A stretch of DNA of 64,000 nt, from positions 62,001 to 126,000 of the forward strand of contig NZ_JAEIOI010000003.1 in NCBI RefSeq assembly GCF_021375795.1, written 5' to 3'. Position numbers and translations under genes: made by a program. Shown in pieces: positions 32,175 to 40,625 of this stretch (its first letter is position 1; each line of letters begins with the position of its first letter). Source of the DNA: Pseudomonas anguilliseptica (GTDB lineage Bacteria; Pseudomonadota; Gammaproteobacteria; Pseudomonadales; Pseudomonadaceae). The notes under the pieces are model-generated. The model had not been told where the DNA came from, made no database searches, and saw only the letters and a program-made list of their open reading frames with translations.

Positions 32175-32207
32175 AGCGCGGTCTCGATACTGGAGACCGC
32201 GCTTTTT
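32175..32207 (+). terminator. Strong rho-independent terminator
   Basis: AGCGCGGTCTC and GAGACCGCGCT form an 11-bp perfect stem with a 7-base loop, followed by TTTT. It is the probable end of the copRS transcript, 270 bases past copS. Confidence 0.85.
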
Positions 32208-32216
32208 CAACCGTGG

Positions 32217-32255
32217 CACTGCAGAGGCGATCATAGGACTGAAAATCCTATAGTC
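32217..32255. repeat. 39-bp repeat, copy A, with internal inverted repeat
   Basis: It matches 33071-33109 at 32 of 39 positions and in the same orientation. Inside it, ATAGGA and TCCTAT form an inverted repeat around CTGAAAA. The two copies bracket the gene at 32272 with its promoter. Confidence 0.75.
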
Positions 32256-32271
32256 CGCAGTTCCAACACAC

Positions 32272-32928
32272 TCAGAGGTCCTTCACCTTCTTCAACGCAT
32301 GCAACCCATGCTGCGCTTCATCCCAAAGGTAACCCCCCAGCTTCGAGATACTCGTAAACCACTCACTGCGTGCGCCATCAATCAGCAGAATAACTCGACG
32401 ATTACTGACGAAATCGCCATCAAAACTCATGGAGTAGTCGTCAATCTGAAGCCTGCCTCCTGGCTCGATCACCGAAGAAGCGGCAATACCATCGGCAAAG
32501 GCATTGCCAGCGGTTTGGTATTCATCAATACCTTCGTCCGTGCTGGCGTATGCATACAACTGCCTACGAAGGTAAGTGACAGACTGAGCGGTGCGATTCA
32601 GCAACCAAACCGGCTGCTTATCTGAGCAACGTGAAAAGAACGGAATAGCCAAGTAAAGCCCTTCAGGCGCTTCCTGCTCATAGGCATGTAAATTCGCATG
32701 GGCGATAAGGTCCGCCACCTGCGAGCGGCGCCTGGCAAGCACATCAAAAGCATCGTCATCCATTCTGGGGCGGCACCCGCTAAAAGACTCCAGGGCGGTG
32801 CAGGCCGACGTCAGCCGCGCATACCGAGCCAGCTCTTCTGCATGCTGCTGCGCCACTTGCGGATGGCATTGCTGCGCAAGGCGCGAGGCCAGGCCCATAA
32901 CCTCATCGTGAATGGGTCTACGAAACAC
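32272..32928 (-). CDS. Island-borne protein of unknown function
   Basis: 218 residues from a GTG at 32928 with a clear AAGGAG six bases upstream. There is no signal peptide or membrane helix. The N-terminal half is helical (VMGLASRLAQQCHPQVAQQHAEELARYARL); the C-terminal half has alternating strands (LLNRTAQSVTYLRRQLYAY, VSNRRVILLIDGARSEWFTSI). I do not recognise the family. It sits between copRS and the alpA-integrase module and is framed by two copies of a 39-bp repeat, so it probably belongs to the mobile backbone of the island rather than the metal cargo. Confidence 0.7.
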   Translation of the reverse strand: MFRRPIHDEVMGLASRLAQQCHPQVAQQHAEELARYARLTSACTALESFSGCRPRMDDDAFDVLARRRSQVADLIAHANLHAYEQEAPEGLYLAIPFFSRCSDKQPVWLLNRTAQSVTYLRRQLYAYASTDEGIDEYQTAGNAFADGIAASSVIEPGGRLQIDDYSMSFDGDFVSNRRVILLIDGARSEWFTSISKLGGYLWDEAQHGLHALKKVKDL

Positions 32929-33070
32929 TTGATACTCCTTGATACCCAGCGCTCAAATCAGGCAACGTCTGAATAGGCATAAGCTAGATCTATGCAGAAC
33001 GATACTGGTAGTCCCCAGCCTTTGTTACTGATTCTGGCTCAAGCGGTCGACACAATATCTATCAGACCAG

Positions 33071-33109
33071 CACTGCAGAAACGATCATAGGATCAAAAGT
33101 CCTATGGTC
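33071..33109. repeat. 39-bp repeat, copy B, with internal inverted repeat
   Basis: Second copy of the repeat at 32217. Its inverted repeat is CATAGGA / TCCTATG around TCAAAAG; five of the seven differences from copy A fall between or beside the arms. It lies just downstream of alpA. Confidence 0.75.
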
Positions 33110-33151
33110 ATTTCAGGTAAAAAAACGCCGGTCAATCGACCGGCCTCTTTA

Positions 33152-33334
33152 CTATCTCGCTGCAGCGGCGCTGGCTATCCAGTCGTCGACTTCGTGCTTA
33201 AGCCAGCGGCTGGCTCGACCGATCTTCAACTGTTTCGGGAAGTCACCCTCTCGGATACGGCAGTAGATGGTCTTGCGGCTCAGGCCAACCTTGCGACTGA
33301 CGGCATTGAAATCTAGGAGAACCATCTCAGACAT
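33152..33334 (-). CDS. alpA: AlpA-like excisionase/regulator
   Basis: 60 residues, a single MerR/Xis-like winged helix: LLDFNAVSRKVGLSRKTIYCRIREGDFPKQLKIG, then SRWLKHEVDDWIA. This is the AlpA family, small DNA-binding proteins that switch on integrase genes or direct excision of integrated elements. GGAGG stands a few bases before the ATG. It is encoded 243 bases downstream of the integrase on the same strand, a standard arrangement for genomic islands. Confidence 0.88.
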   Translation of the reverse strand: MSEMVLLDFNAVSRKVGLSRKTIYCRIREGDFPKQLKIGRASRWLKHEVDDWIASAAAAR

Positions 33335-33577
33335 AGGCCACCTCCAAAATCGAGGTACCAGTAGGAAGATGTAGGTGCAGCTGTGGTGATGCTTTCCTCA
33401 TGTTGATCTACTCAGACGGATCGTGCCTTCGAGGCATTAGCTCTACTTTTCCATTTCCGCAGCGCATCAAGTAGACAACGACGCTGCGGCAAACAATGGG
33501 GCTCCGCACAACCCCAACACCTGTATATTTTCACAGCGCCTTGGGTTGATCAATAAAATACTTGACTTTACAGAAAC

Positions 33578-35041
33578 TTATCCAATCTCGAACAAATCCA
33601 GCTGCTCAGCCTGATGCTCATCCTCATCAGAACCGTCGAGCAGACGACTCAGCGCCGCATCGAAAGCCTCCATGGTCGGGCGCATCTGAGGCAGTTTAGC
33701 CTCAGGGTTATTGCGATAGTGCGTAACGACAACACCCGTTTGCCCGTGTGACTGCAACGCGTCACTCTCGAAATCCTTGATACCGTTACGCTGCATGAAC
33801 TGTGTGCATGTGCGACGAATATCACGTGGGCTGAATTTTGGGATGGGCTGGCTGTTCATTTTGGCGTGGTCAGTAGCGAGCCACTCGCTCACCGCATGAG
33901 ACAAACTGGACGCGTGAATCGGCTTTTGCCCACCAACACTCCAGGGATATAAGGCCCCTGGGGACTGCAAGGCACGAACCTGTTCAAGTATCTGCACGGC
34001 CCTGTTGCTTAAGGGAACGAAGTGAGCACGCTTTTTACTACCGCGCCCTTTGCTATCTATGATCTTCAAGTACTTCTTTTGAAGGTTGTAGCTGGTCCAG
34101 GGCTCACGGATAAACTGGAGGGGACGCTGCCCTGCAGTAGCAAAAGCAAAGTGAAAGACACGCGCCATAATCGCACCAACCGAATCGACCTTGGTGATGG
34201 TGTACCAAAATTGCTTAAGTTCCTTATCAGTGAGGGCGCGCTCGCCAGGTTTTGACGTGTTCGGGACAGTCACTGGATCCGCAGGATTCATCTGAAGTCC
34301 GTAGCTTTTAGTACTGCTTCGGTCGATATGATGCTCAGCTTTCAGACCGAAATTGAAAGCAGCCACGAGAAACGAACGAACCTTGCCCGCCTGACGCCTA
34401 GCTCCCCTGTCCCATATTGGTTTCAGCAGAAGATTCACATGCTCCGGCCTGACATCCTTGGCCTTCATATTCATGATGTTGAGCCGTTCCTCTCGGCCTT
34501 CCTCGCTCACGGCTACAACTTTCTCGCCTTCCAGATCCTTAGACAGCACACGCTCAAACTCCTTGATCTGCGCAGCTGAAACACCATCACGGCGACGGTC
34601 TTCGATGTAATCCCGGAACAATTCAGACAAAGTGCCTTTTGAAGCCTCTATTGCAGCAAGTCGCTGCTGCTCATGCAGCTGGCGCTGGCGCTCGGCTTGC
34701 TCGACCTCTTCCTCGGCAGCACATCTGGCTAGGTAAGCCTTAATGTCGCCATGCTCTGCCGCGATCTTTGCGTAACGTACCGCTTGCTCGCGAAGTTCAG
34801 TAAGTGAGAGACCGGGGCTCTTGGGTGTTTTCTTGAAGACCCCTAGCTTGATCTTCTGGCCCCCGCCATCGCGGCGGCGGTAGTACCCTTCAACAGCTCC
34901 TGAAGCACGGCACTCGAACAAGATTGATCCACTACCTCGGCCTGGCAGTGAATCGGTGGCAGTCTGACCAGGCTTAAGCGCCTTCAGCTCCACATCTGTC
35001 AGAAATTTCCTACTACTCGCCTTGCCCGATGCCTCTGCCAT
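33578..35041 (-). CDS. int: Tyrosine-recombinase integrase of the island
   Basis: 487 residues from MAEASGKASSRKF at 35041; the frame is open to 35110, and a GTG there behind AAGGGG is an alternative start. The N-terminal region (about 1-130) is the DUF4102-type arm-binding part with GSILFECRASG and YYRRRDGGGQKIKLGVF. A core-binding domain follows. The catalytic domain has Arg in ATAGQRP, IRR in SPRDIRRT (Arg where many family members have His), His in SHGQTGVV and the nucleophile Tyr in THYRNN. It starts about 150 bases from the tRNA-Met fragment at which the island is inserted. Confidence 0.92.
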   Translation of the reverse strand: MAEASGKASSRKFLTDVELKALKPGQTATDSLPGRGSGSILFECRASGAVEGYYRRRDGGGQKIKLGVFKKTPKSPGLSLTELREQAVRYAKIAAEHGDIKAYLARCAAEEEVEQAERQRQLHEQQRLAAIEASKGTLSELFRDYIEDRRRDGVSAAQIKEFERVLSKDLEGEKVVAVSEEGREERLNIMNMKAKDVRPEHVNLLLKPIWDRGARRQAGKVRSFLVAAFNFGLKAEHHIDRSSTKSYGLQMNPADPVTVPNTSKPGERALTDKELKQFWYTITKVDSVGAIMARVFHFAFATAGQRPLQFIREPWTSYNLQKKYLKIIDSKGRGSKKRAHFVPLSNRAVQILEQVRALQSPGALYPWSVGGQKPIHASSLSHAVSEWLATDHAKMNSQPIPKFSPRDIRRTCTQFMQRNGIKDFESDALQSHGQTGVVVTHYRNNPEAKLPQMRPTMEAFDAALSRLLDGSDEDEHQAEQLDLFEIG

Positions 35042-35193
35042 TTCTGCGTACCGTTTTGCGTACCGTTTCTTAGGGCATGACCGGCCATACCCAGAACCAA
35101 GGGGAAACACCTAACCCCTTGAATTTAGGATAACGCGCTAAATCGGCTTTTTTCGGGAGACGCTGGGAAACGACCAGAAACGTGCTTTTTACT

Positions 35194-35240
35194 GTCTCAT
35201 AATCCTTTGGTCCACGGTTCGAGTCCGTGTGGGCCCACCA
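35194..35240 (+). other. attR: 3' end of tRNA-Met(CAT), island boundary
   Basis: From the anticodon loop CTCATAA (35196-35202, anticodon CAT) to CCA at 35238-35240 the sequence is the 3' part of an elongator tRNA-Met: T-arm CACGG-TTCGAGT-CCGTG, acceptor strand TGGGCCC and ACCA. The 5' half (acceptor 5' strand, D-arm, anticodon 5' stem) is absent upstream, so this is not a complete tRNA gene. It is followed by the original terminator. With the integrase next to it, this is the attachment-site remnant; the intact tRNA should stand at the far left end. Confidence 0.85.
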
Positions 35241-35245
35241 ATTCC

Positions 35246-35268
35246 AAAGCCGCGCACTGCGCGGCTTT
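35246..35268 (+). terminator. Terminator of the original tRNA-Met gene
   Basis: AAAGCCGCGC and GCGCGGCTTT enclose ACT, ending in T. It follows the tRNA fragment by five bases. Confidence 0.8.
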
Positions 35269-35302
35269 TACGTTTCTGTCTACGGGGTTTCTTGCCTGCT
35301 GC

Positions 35303-36664
35303 TCAGCCGTTTCGCCGTTCTACAAACTCGGTAAATGCCTGCAGCGGCAACGGCTTGCTGAATAGGTAGCCCTGGAACTGCATGCAACCGTTGCTGAGCA
35401 GGAACTGTTGCTGGGCTTCGGTTTCTACGCCTTCGGCGATCACGGTCATGCCCATGCTTTGCCCGAGGGCGATCACGGTGCGCACGATGGTTTCGCTGCT
35501 GCTGTCGGTGAGGACATCGCAGATAAACGAGCGGTCGATCTTCAGGGTGTTGAGCGGCAGGCGCTTGAGGTGGCTGAGGGAAGAGAAGCCGGTGCCGAAG
35601 TCGTCCAGGGAAAAGCGCACGCCGCGCTCGACCAGCGCCGTCATCTTGCGCAGCAGATCGTCGATGTCCTGCACGATCAGGGTTTCGGTGAGTTCCAGGT
35701 CGAGTCGGCGGGCGTCGATGGCGTGTTCGTCGATCAAGCGCAACATGTCTGCAACGAAGCTGGCCTGACGAAACTGTTTCTGGCTGATATTTACCGCCAG
35801 GCCGATGCTGGCGTAACGCGGATCGTCGCGCCAGATACGCAGCTGGCGAACGGCCTGTTCCAGCACCCATTGGCCGATGGGGATTATCATCCCGGTCTTT
35901 TCCGCATGGCCGATAAACTCAACCGGGGCCACCAGGCCGCGCTGCGGGTGTTGCCAGCGAATCAGTACTTCGGCACCAATCACCTTGCCGGCACGGTTGA
36001 GCTGAGGTTGGTAGTGCAGCACGAACTGCTGCTCACGCAGCGCCACTTCCAAGTCACGATCAAGCATGGAGCGTTCGGCAGTGTCGCTTTGCAGGATGTG
36101 CAGCAGGGCGAACAGCATCAGCATGGCTGCTACGCTCTGCACCCAGGAGCCACTCATCCGCACCTCATCCGGCAGGTGGTAGGCGCTGGTCGGGCTCCAG
36201 GATGAAGATGCAAGCACGATGAAAAGGCCAAGGCATAACACTGCAACGCCGTAGCGCAGCCACAGCCGCTCATCACGAAAGGCCATCAGCGCAGCAACGG
36301 CAATCGGCAGCAGGTAGAGGTGCGTGGCCCGCGGGGCCGCTGCGGTGTGCGGGTCCATCAACAAGGTGGTGGCGACGATCACTAGGATGATCACCCCGAA
36401 CAGCAGCAGATTGGCCAGGCGCACGCGGTTGCGCAGGGTCAGGATAAATACGCCGATGCCACAGAAGATCATCAGCAGGTCCATCATCACGATGCCCCAC
36501 TCGCCGCGCAGGCTGAAGAAGACGCCCCAGAAGCTGCCGACCAGCAGCAATACCAAGCTGGCAAGCATACGCATGCGCCGCTCACGACGCTGACCGACCA
36601 GAGCCAGATCGGGCGCATGCCAGAGTTTGATGACCTGTTTGAGAAAGGCGGAAAGGACGGTCAT
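35303..36664 (-). CDS. Membrane-bound EAL-domain c-di-GMP phosphodiesterase
   Basis: 453 residues from MTVLSAF at 36664 (GGGAC upstream; the frame continues to 36721). The N-terminal 200 residues contain several membrane helices of no named family. The C-terminal EAL domain (about 205-453) has EVLIRW in place of the usual EALLRW, then [32 protein letters not shown] and IAEGVET; the catalytic Glu, Asn, Asp and Lys positions are present, so it should be active. There is no GGDEF domain. It lies beside a GGDEF protein of opposite activity, 135 bases away on the same strand. It is the first gene of the chromosome beyond the island. Confidence 0.88.
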   Translation of the reverse strand: MTVLSAFLKQVIKLWHAPDLALVGQRRERRMRMLASLVLLLVGSFWGVFFSLRGEWGIVMMDLLMIFCGIGVFILTLRNRVRLANLLLFGVIILVIVATTLLMDPHTAAAPRATHLYLLPIAVAALMAFRDERLWLRYGVAVLCLGLFIVLASSSWSPTSAYHLPDEVRMSGSWVQSVAAMLMLFALLHILQSDTAERSMLDRDLEVALREQQFVLHYQPQLNRAGKVIGAEVLIRWQHPQRGLVAPVEFIGHAEKTGMIIPIGQWVLEQAVRQLRIWRDDPRYASIGLAVNISQKQFRQASFVADMLRLIDEHAIDARRLDLELTETLIVQDIDDLLRKMTALVERGVRFSLDDFGTGFSSLSHLKRLPLNTLKIDRSFICDVLTDSSSETIVRTVIALGQSMGMTVIAEGVETEAQQQFLLSNGCMQFQGYLFSKPLPLQAFTEFVERRNG

Positions 36665-36799
36665 GAAAAGTCCCTGAGTGACCATAAGCGTCGCCAAGGA
36701 GGTCGTCCGATGGCATGCCAACGCAGCGGTTTATCGATAAGCCAAGTTGAGTGTAGACGCCGTAGCAGAGGCGCTACGGACGATTCGCATGCTGCCGCG

Positions 36800-37885
36800 T
36801 TACTCGTCGCCGCGTTCAGCCGCAGCGCTATGCGGGCCCACCAGGCAATTGCGGCCCTGTTCCTTGCCGCGATACAGGCGCTGATCGGCGCAGCGATACA
36901 GCTGCTCGGCCGTGCGGCCATCGACGGGCCACTCGGCCAGGCCGAAGGTGGCCGATAGCGCGATGTCCTGATCACCGTAACGCATCGGCTGGCTGCACAG
37001 CCGCGCGCGCAGACCTTCCACCAGCGACTCGGCGCCCGGGCCATCGGTATTGCGCAGCAGCAAGCCGAATTCTTCCCCGCCAAGACGGCCGAGGGTATCC
37101 GTGGCGCGCAGGCGCTGGCCAAGGCTATTGCAGATATGGCGCAGTGCCTGGTCGCCAGCATCGTGACCGTACTGGTCATTGACCGCCTTGAAATAGTCGA
37201 CATCCAGCACCACCAGCACCAGCTTGGATTGGCTGCGCTGCGCCTCGCGGATGCTCTGTTCCAGGCTTTGCTGAAAGCTGCCACGGTTGGCCACGCCGGT
37301 CAGTGCATCGGTGCGCGCCATATGCTGCAACTTCTGGTAGGCCGTGGCGCGGCGCGCTTCGTAGAGGTAAACGAAGACCAGAATCATCAGCCCGCAGAAC
37401 ACCGCGTTGCCGAGGTCGATCAGGCTTTCAGCATCGCGCCGGATCGGGTAGGTGTACAAATACAGCAGGCAGGCGCCAAGGATGAAAGGCAGCGACAGCA
37501 GGCTGCCGCGCTTGAGGCCGAGCAGCAGGTAGGACAGCACGGGGATGCTGTAAACCCAAACAAAGGCGGTTTTCGAGGCATTGGGAATAACGATGATGTA
37601 CAGCAGAAAGCTGAAGGTCGGCACAAGGTAGAGGTAGATCCAGGGCAGCAGATTGCGCACCCGGACAATCCGCCATGCGCCCCACAGTAACGTTGCGGTG
37701 GCGATCAGTTCGAAACTGGCGAACAGATAATTCCCGGCCATAAATTGCAGCACGCAGAACACCCCGAGGGTCAACCCGGTGCTGGCAAAGATCATGCGGA
37801 TCAGCGAACGCTGGCCGACGTCCTGCATATCGTCGACGGCAGCGGTGCTGTCATTGCCCGGTTTGCTTCGCGGTCGAAAAAACAT
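36800..37885 (-). CDS. Membrane-bound GGDEF diguanylate cyclase
   Basis: 361 residues. The first 190 residues hold about six membrane helices (e.g. LYLYTYPIRR, AVFCGLMILVFVYLYE). The GGDEF domain (about 195-350) has the opening ARTDALTGVANRGSF, metal-binding LDVDYFKAVNDQYGHDAGD and the active-site GGEEF. An RxxD inhibitory site before it is not obvious. It makes c-di-GMP at the inner membrane. The neighbouring EAL protein would degrade the same messenger; whether they are co-transcribed is unknown. Confidence 0.9.
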   Translation of the reverse strand: MFFRPRSKPGNDSTAAVDDMQDVGQRSLIRMIFASTGLTLGVFCVLQFMAGNYLFASFELIATATLLWGAWRIVRVRNLLPWIYLYLVPTFSFLLYIIVIPNASKTAFVWVYSIPVLSYLLLGLKRGSLLSLPFILGACLLYLYTYPIRRDAESLIDLGNAVFCGLMILVFVYLYEARRATAYQKLQHMARTDALTGVANRGSFQQSLEQSIREAQRSQSKLVLVVLDVDYFKAVNDQYGHDAGDQALRHICNSLGQRLRATDTLGRLGGEEFGLLLRNTDGPGAESLVEGLRARLCSQPMRYGDQDIALSATFGLAEWPVDGRTAEQLYRCADQRLYRGKEQGRNCLVGPHSAAAERGDE

Positions 37886-38180
37886 GGTCCGGCGCTGTAT
37901 GGATGGCGGATTGATGGCTCACTGTGCCTCAACTACCTGGGCCTTGACCAGACAGGCAGCGCACGAGCCACCGACCACAGGCGGTTGACTTGCTCGCCAC
38001 AGCCCGTAAAGTGCCAGCCCATGCACAGACACATCTGCCCAATTTCCGCGTTTTATTACGCCCTGCCCCCTCTCACCAGGCGGTAGATGCGTTGTTGCAT
38101 GTCCGATCCGCCTGAGGCGGCCCGGATAGCACACCCTCACTCCAGTCTCCTCAGGCCTTTGCCTAAACCAGGAGACACGT

Positions 38181-39422
38181 ATGCCCCGTAACACCCCTGA
38201 TCTGCTCGACCAGCTTGATACCCGTGGCTTTATCCACCAGAGCACCGACCTTGATGGCCTGCGCCATGCGCTTAACCAGGGCCCGATCACCTTCTACCTC
38301 GGTTTCGATGCCACAGCGGACAGCCTGCATGTCGGCCATTTGCAGGCGCTGATGCTGATGCGTCACCTGCAACGCGCCGGGCACAAACCGATCCTGCTGA
38401 TCGGCGGCGCCACCACACGCATCGGCGACCCGAGCTTTCGCGACAGCAGCCGCCCAGTGCTGACGGAAGCGCAGATCCAGCACAACATCGCCGGGATTAC
38501 CGGCTGCTTTGCCCGCTACATCCAACTGGGCGACGGCCCCAGCGACGGCCTGGTGGTGGATAACGCCGACTGGCTGGATGGCATCGGCTACCTGCAGTTT
38601 CTCGATCAGGTCGGCCGGCACTTCTCCATCAACCGCCTGCTGACCTTCGACGCCGTGCGCAACCGCCTGGAGCGCGAGCACTCGCTGAGTTTTCAGGAGT
38701 TCGGCTACACCCTGCTGCAGGCCCATGACTTCACCGAGCTGGCGCGTCGGCACAACTGCACCCTGCAACTGGGCGGCGCCGACCAGTGGGCGAATATCAT
38801 CAATGGCGTGGAGCTGGGCCGGCGCCAGGGCTGCCAGCCGCTGTTCGGCCTGACCATGCCGCTGCTGACCACCCGTGACGGGCGCAAGATGGGCAAATCC
38901 GCCAGCGGCGCGGTGTAGCTGAATGGCGACAAGCTCGCGCCGTACGACTTCTGGCAGTTCTGGCGCAATTGCGACGATGCCGACGTAGGGCGCTTTCTCG
39001 CCCTGTTCAGCGAACTGCCGCTGGATGAGGTGGCGCGCTTAAGTGCCCTCGAAGGCGCCGAACTGAACCAGGCGAAAATCATCCTGGCCACCGCCGCCAC
39101 CGCCCTAGCCCATGGTGAACAGGCTGCACGCGACGCCGAAGCCACCGCCCTGGCGTTGTTCACGGCGCAGGATAGCGATGCCGAACTGCCGCAACTCAGC
39201 GTTAGCGCGGAAGACCTGGCCGGCGGCCTCAGCCTCACCGATCTGCTGCTGCGGCATGACTTGCAGCCCTCACGCAGCGCAGTGCGCCGCCTGGCGAGCG
39301 GCGGCGGCCTGCTGCTGGATGGCGAACGGCAGAGCAACCCGGACCAGCCGCTGCAGGCCTGGCAGCTGGGCCGCCGGCTCAGTTTGGGCAAGAAGCGTCA
39401 TTACCTGCTGCAGGCGCAGTAA
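38181..39422 (+). pseudogene. tyrS: Tyrosyl-tRNA synthetase interrupted by an amber stop
   Basis: A 413-codon tyrS frame with CAGGAG before the ATG. Class I signatures HVGH (residues 50-53) and KMGKS (236-240) are intact, as is [18 protein letters not shown] single TAG at 38916-38918 (codon 246) follows [10 protein letters not shown]. The same frame resumes with [15 protein letters not shown] and continues through a C-terminal S4-like RNA-binding domain ([26 protein letters not shown]) to the end. Family members have Trp here, so TGG to TAG is the simplest change. Either the gene is dead and another tyrS serves the cell, or this is a base error. Confidence 0.85.
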
Positions 39423-39479
39423 CGCGCCGGTCATGGGTTTATCGTGGGCATGGCCCACTCCTACAAAATAGCCACGTTC

Positions 39480-39540
39480 GTGGGAGGGGCTGTAGCCGCG
39501 ACAGAAGCAGCTAAAAGCTCGCCGCTAAAGCGCCTCCCAC
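39480..39540. repeat. REP-like palindromic element
   Basis: GTGGGAGG and CCTCCCAC form the ends of a 61-base element with GGCTGTAGCCGCGA inside, the style of Pseudomonas REP sequences. It lies between tyrS and speB. Confidence 0.6.
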
Positions 39541-39562
39541 ACATCACACAGTAGGCTTAGTC

Positions 39563-39647
39563 GTAGGGTGGCCCCCGCTTTATCGGTCCACCATAGGCAG
39601 TCGTGCGGACAGCCCATGGTGGAAATAAACCGCGATTTCCACCCTAC
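39563..39647. repeat. Palindromic GTAGGGTGG...CCACCCTAC element ending in the speB stop
   Basis: 9-bp perfect ends and an inner palindrome CCACCATAGG / CCCATGGTGG give an 85-base foldable unit. The right end supplies the TAG stop of speB (39644-39646 on the minus strand). A related unit with GTAGGTTGG ends lies at 51287 and does the same for hutH. Confidence 0.7.
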
Positions 39648-40615
39648 AGTTTTTCGCCCAACTTATGCCGCGCGGCATACAAACACACCAATTCCATCGC
39701 CACCGTGGCGCCGGCCAGGGCGGTGACTTCGGCGTGGTCATAGGGTGGCGAGACTTCCACCACGTCCATGCCGACCAGATTGATCCCACGCAGCGCACGC
39801 AGGATCTCCAGGGCCTGGTGAGTACTCAGGCCGCCGCATACCGGGGTGCCGGTGCCGGGGGCGAAGGCTGGGTCGAGGCAGTCGATATCAAAGGTCAGGT
39901 ACACCGGGTTGTCGCCGACCCGCGCGCGGATTTGCGCGGCGATCTGCTCCGGGGTGCTGCGATGCACCTGGCGTGCATCCAGCACCTGAAAGCCCATCAC
40001 GTCATCATTGGTAGTGCGCAGGCCAATCTGCACCGAGCGCGATGGATCGACCAGGCCCTCGCGGGCGGCGTGGTAGAACATGGTGCCGTGGCTGACGCCC
40101 TGCTCGCTGTCGTCGAGATCTGGCCAGGTGTCGCTGTGCGCGTCGAAATGCACCAATGACAGCGCGCCGTGTTTACGCGCATGAGCCTTGAGCAACGGGT
40201 AGCTGATGAAGTGATCGCCGCCCAGGGTGAGCATGGCGCAACCGGCCTGGACGATATGCTCGGCGTGCGCCTCGATGGCCGCTGGAATCCTGTGCGGCAG
40301 GGCGTGATCGAAATTGCAGTCGCCGTAGTCGATCACCGCCAGGTGGTCGAAGGGGTCGAACTCCCAGGGGTAGTGCCGCTCCCAGGCGCTGGTGATCGAC
40401 GCCGCGCGAATCGCGCGCGGGCCGAAGCGGGTGCCGGGGCGGTTGGTGGTGGCGGTGTCAAAGGGCACGCCGCTGACCACCAGGTCCACGCCCTGCAAAT
40501 CGCGGCTGTAGCGCCGACGCATAAAGCTGGTGACGCCGGCATAGGTCGGTTCGGAAAAGGTGCCGTAGAGGCTGTCGCGGGTAAAGGCCAGGTCGTTGCC
40601 GTTAAATGCTTCCAT
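39644..40615 (-). CDS. speB: Agmatinase-type ureohydrolase
   Basis: 323 residues from the ATG at 40615 (MEAFNGND), behind AAGG; the frame extends 18 codons further. Manganese-binding motifs of the arginase family are complete: GGDHFISYP, HFDAHSDTW and FDIDCLDPAFAPGTGTP. The whole chain resembles E. coli SpeB (SGVPFDTATTNRPGTRFGP; HGTMFYHAAREGLVD), so agmatine to putrescine plus urea is the best guess; guanidinobutyrate is a possible alternative. It lies 10 bases after a polyamine-type binding-protein gene, supporting an amine-uptake and use pathway. Confidence 0.85.
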   Translation of the reverse strand: MEAFNGNDLAFTRDSLYGTFSEPTYAGVTSFMRRRYSRDLQGVDLVVSGVPFDTATTNRPGTRFGPRAIRAASITSAWERHYPWEFDPFDHLAVIDYGDCNFDHALPHRIPAAIEAHAEHIVQAGCAMLTLGGDHFISYPLLKAHARKHGALSLVHFDAHSDTWPDLDDSEQGVSHGTMFYHAAREGLVDPSRSVQIGLRTTNDDVMGFQVLDARQVHRSTPEQIAAQIRARVGDNPVYLTFDIDCLDPAFAPGTGTPVCGGLSTHQALEILRALRGINLVGMDVVEVSPPYDHAEVTALAGATVAMELVCLYAARHKLGEKL

Positions 40616-40625
40616 TGCCTTGTCC

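Noticed and set aside
35194-35240. Complete tRNA gene
   Set aside because: Only the part from the anticodon loop to CCA is present; the upstream bases cannot form the acceptor or D-arm.
38916-38918. TAG in tyrS as a recoded sense codon (pyrrolysine or suppressor)
   Set aside because: No pyl genes or suppressor tRNA are seen, the other interrupted gene carries TAA, and family members have Trp here. A point mutation or error is simpler.
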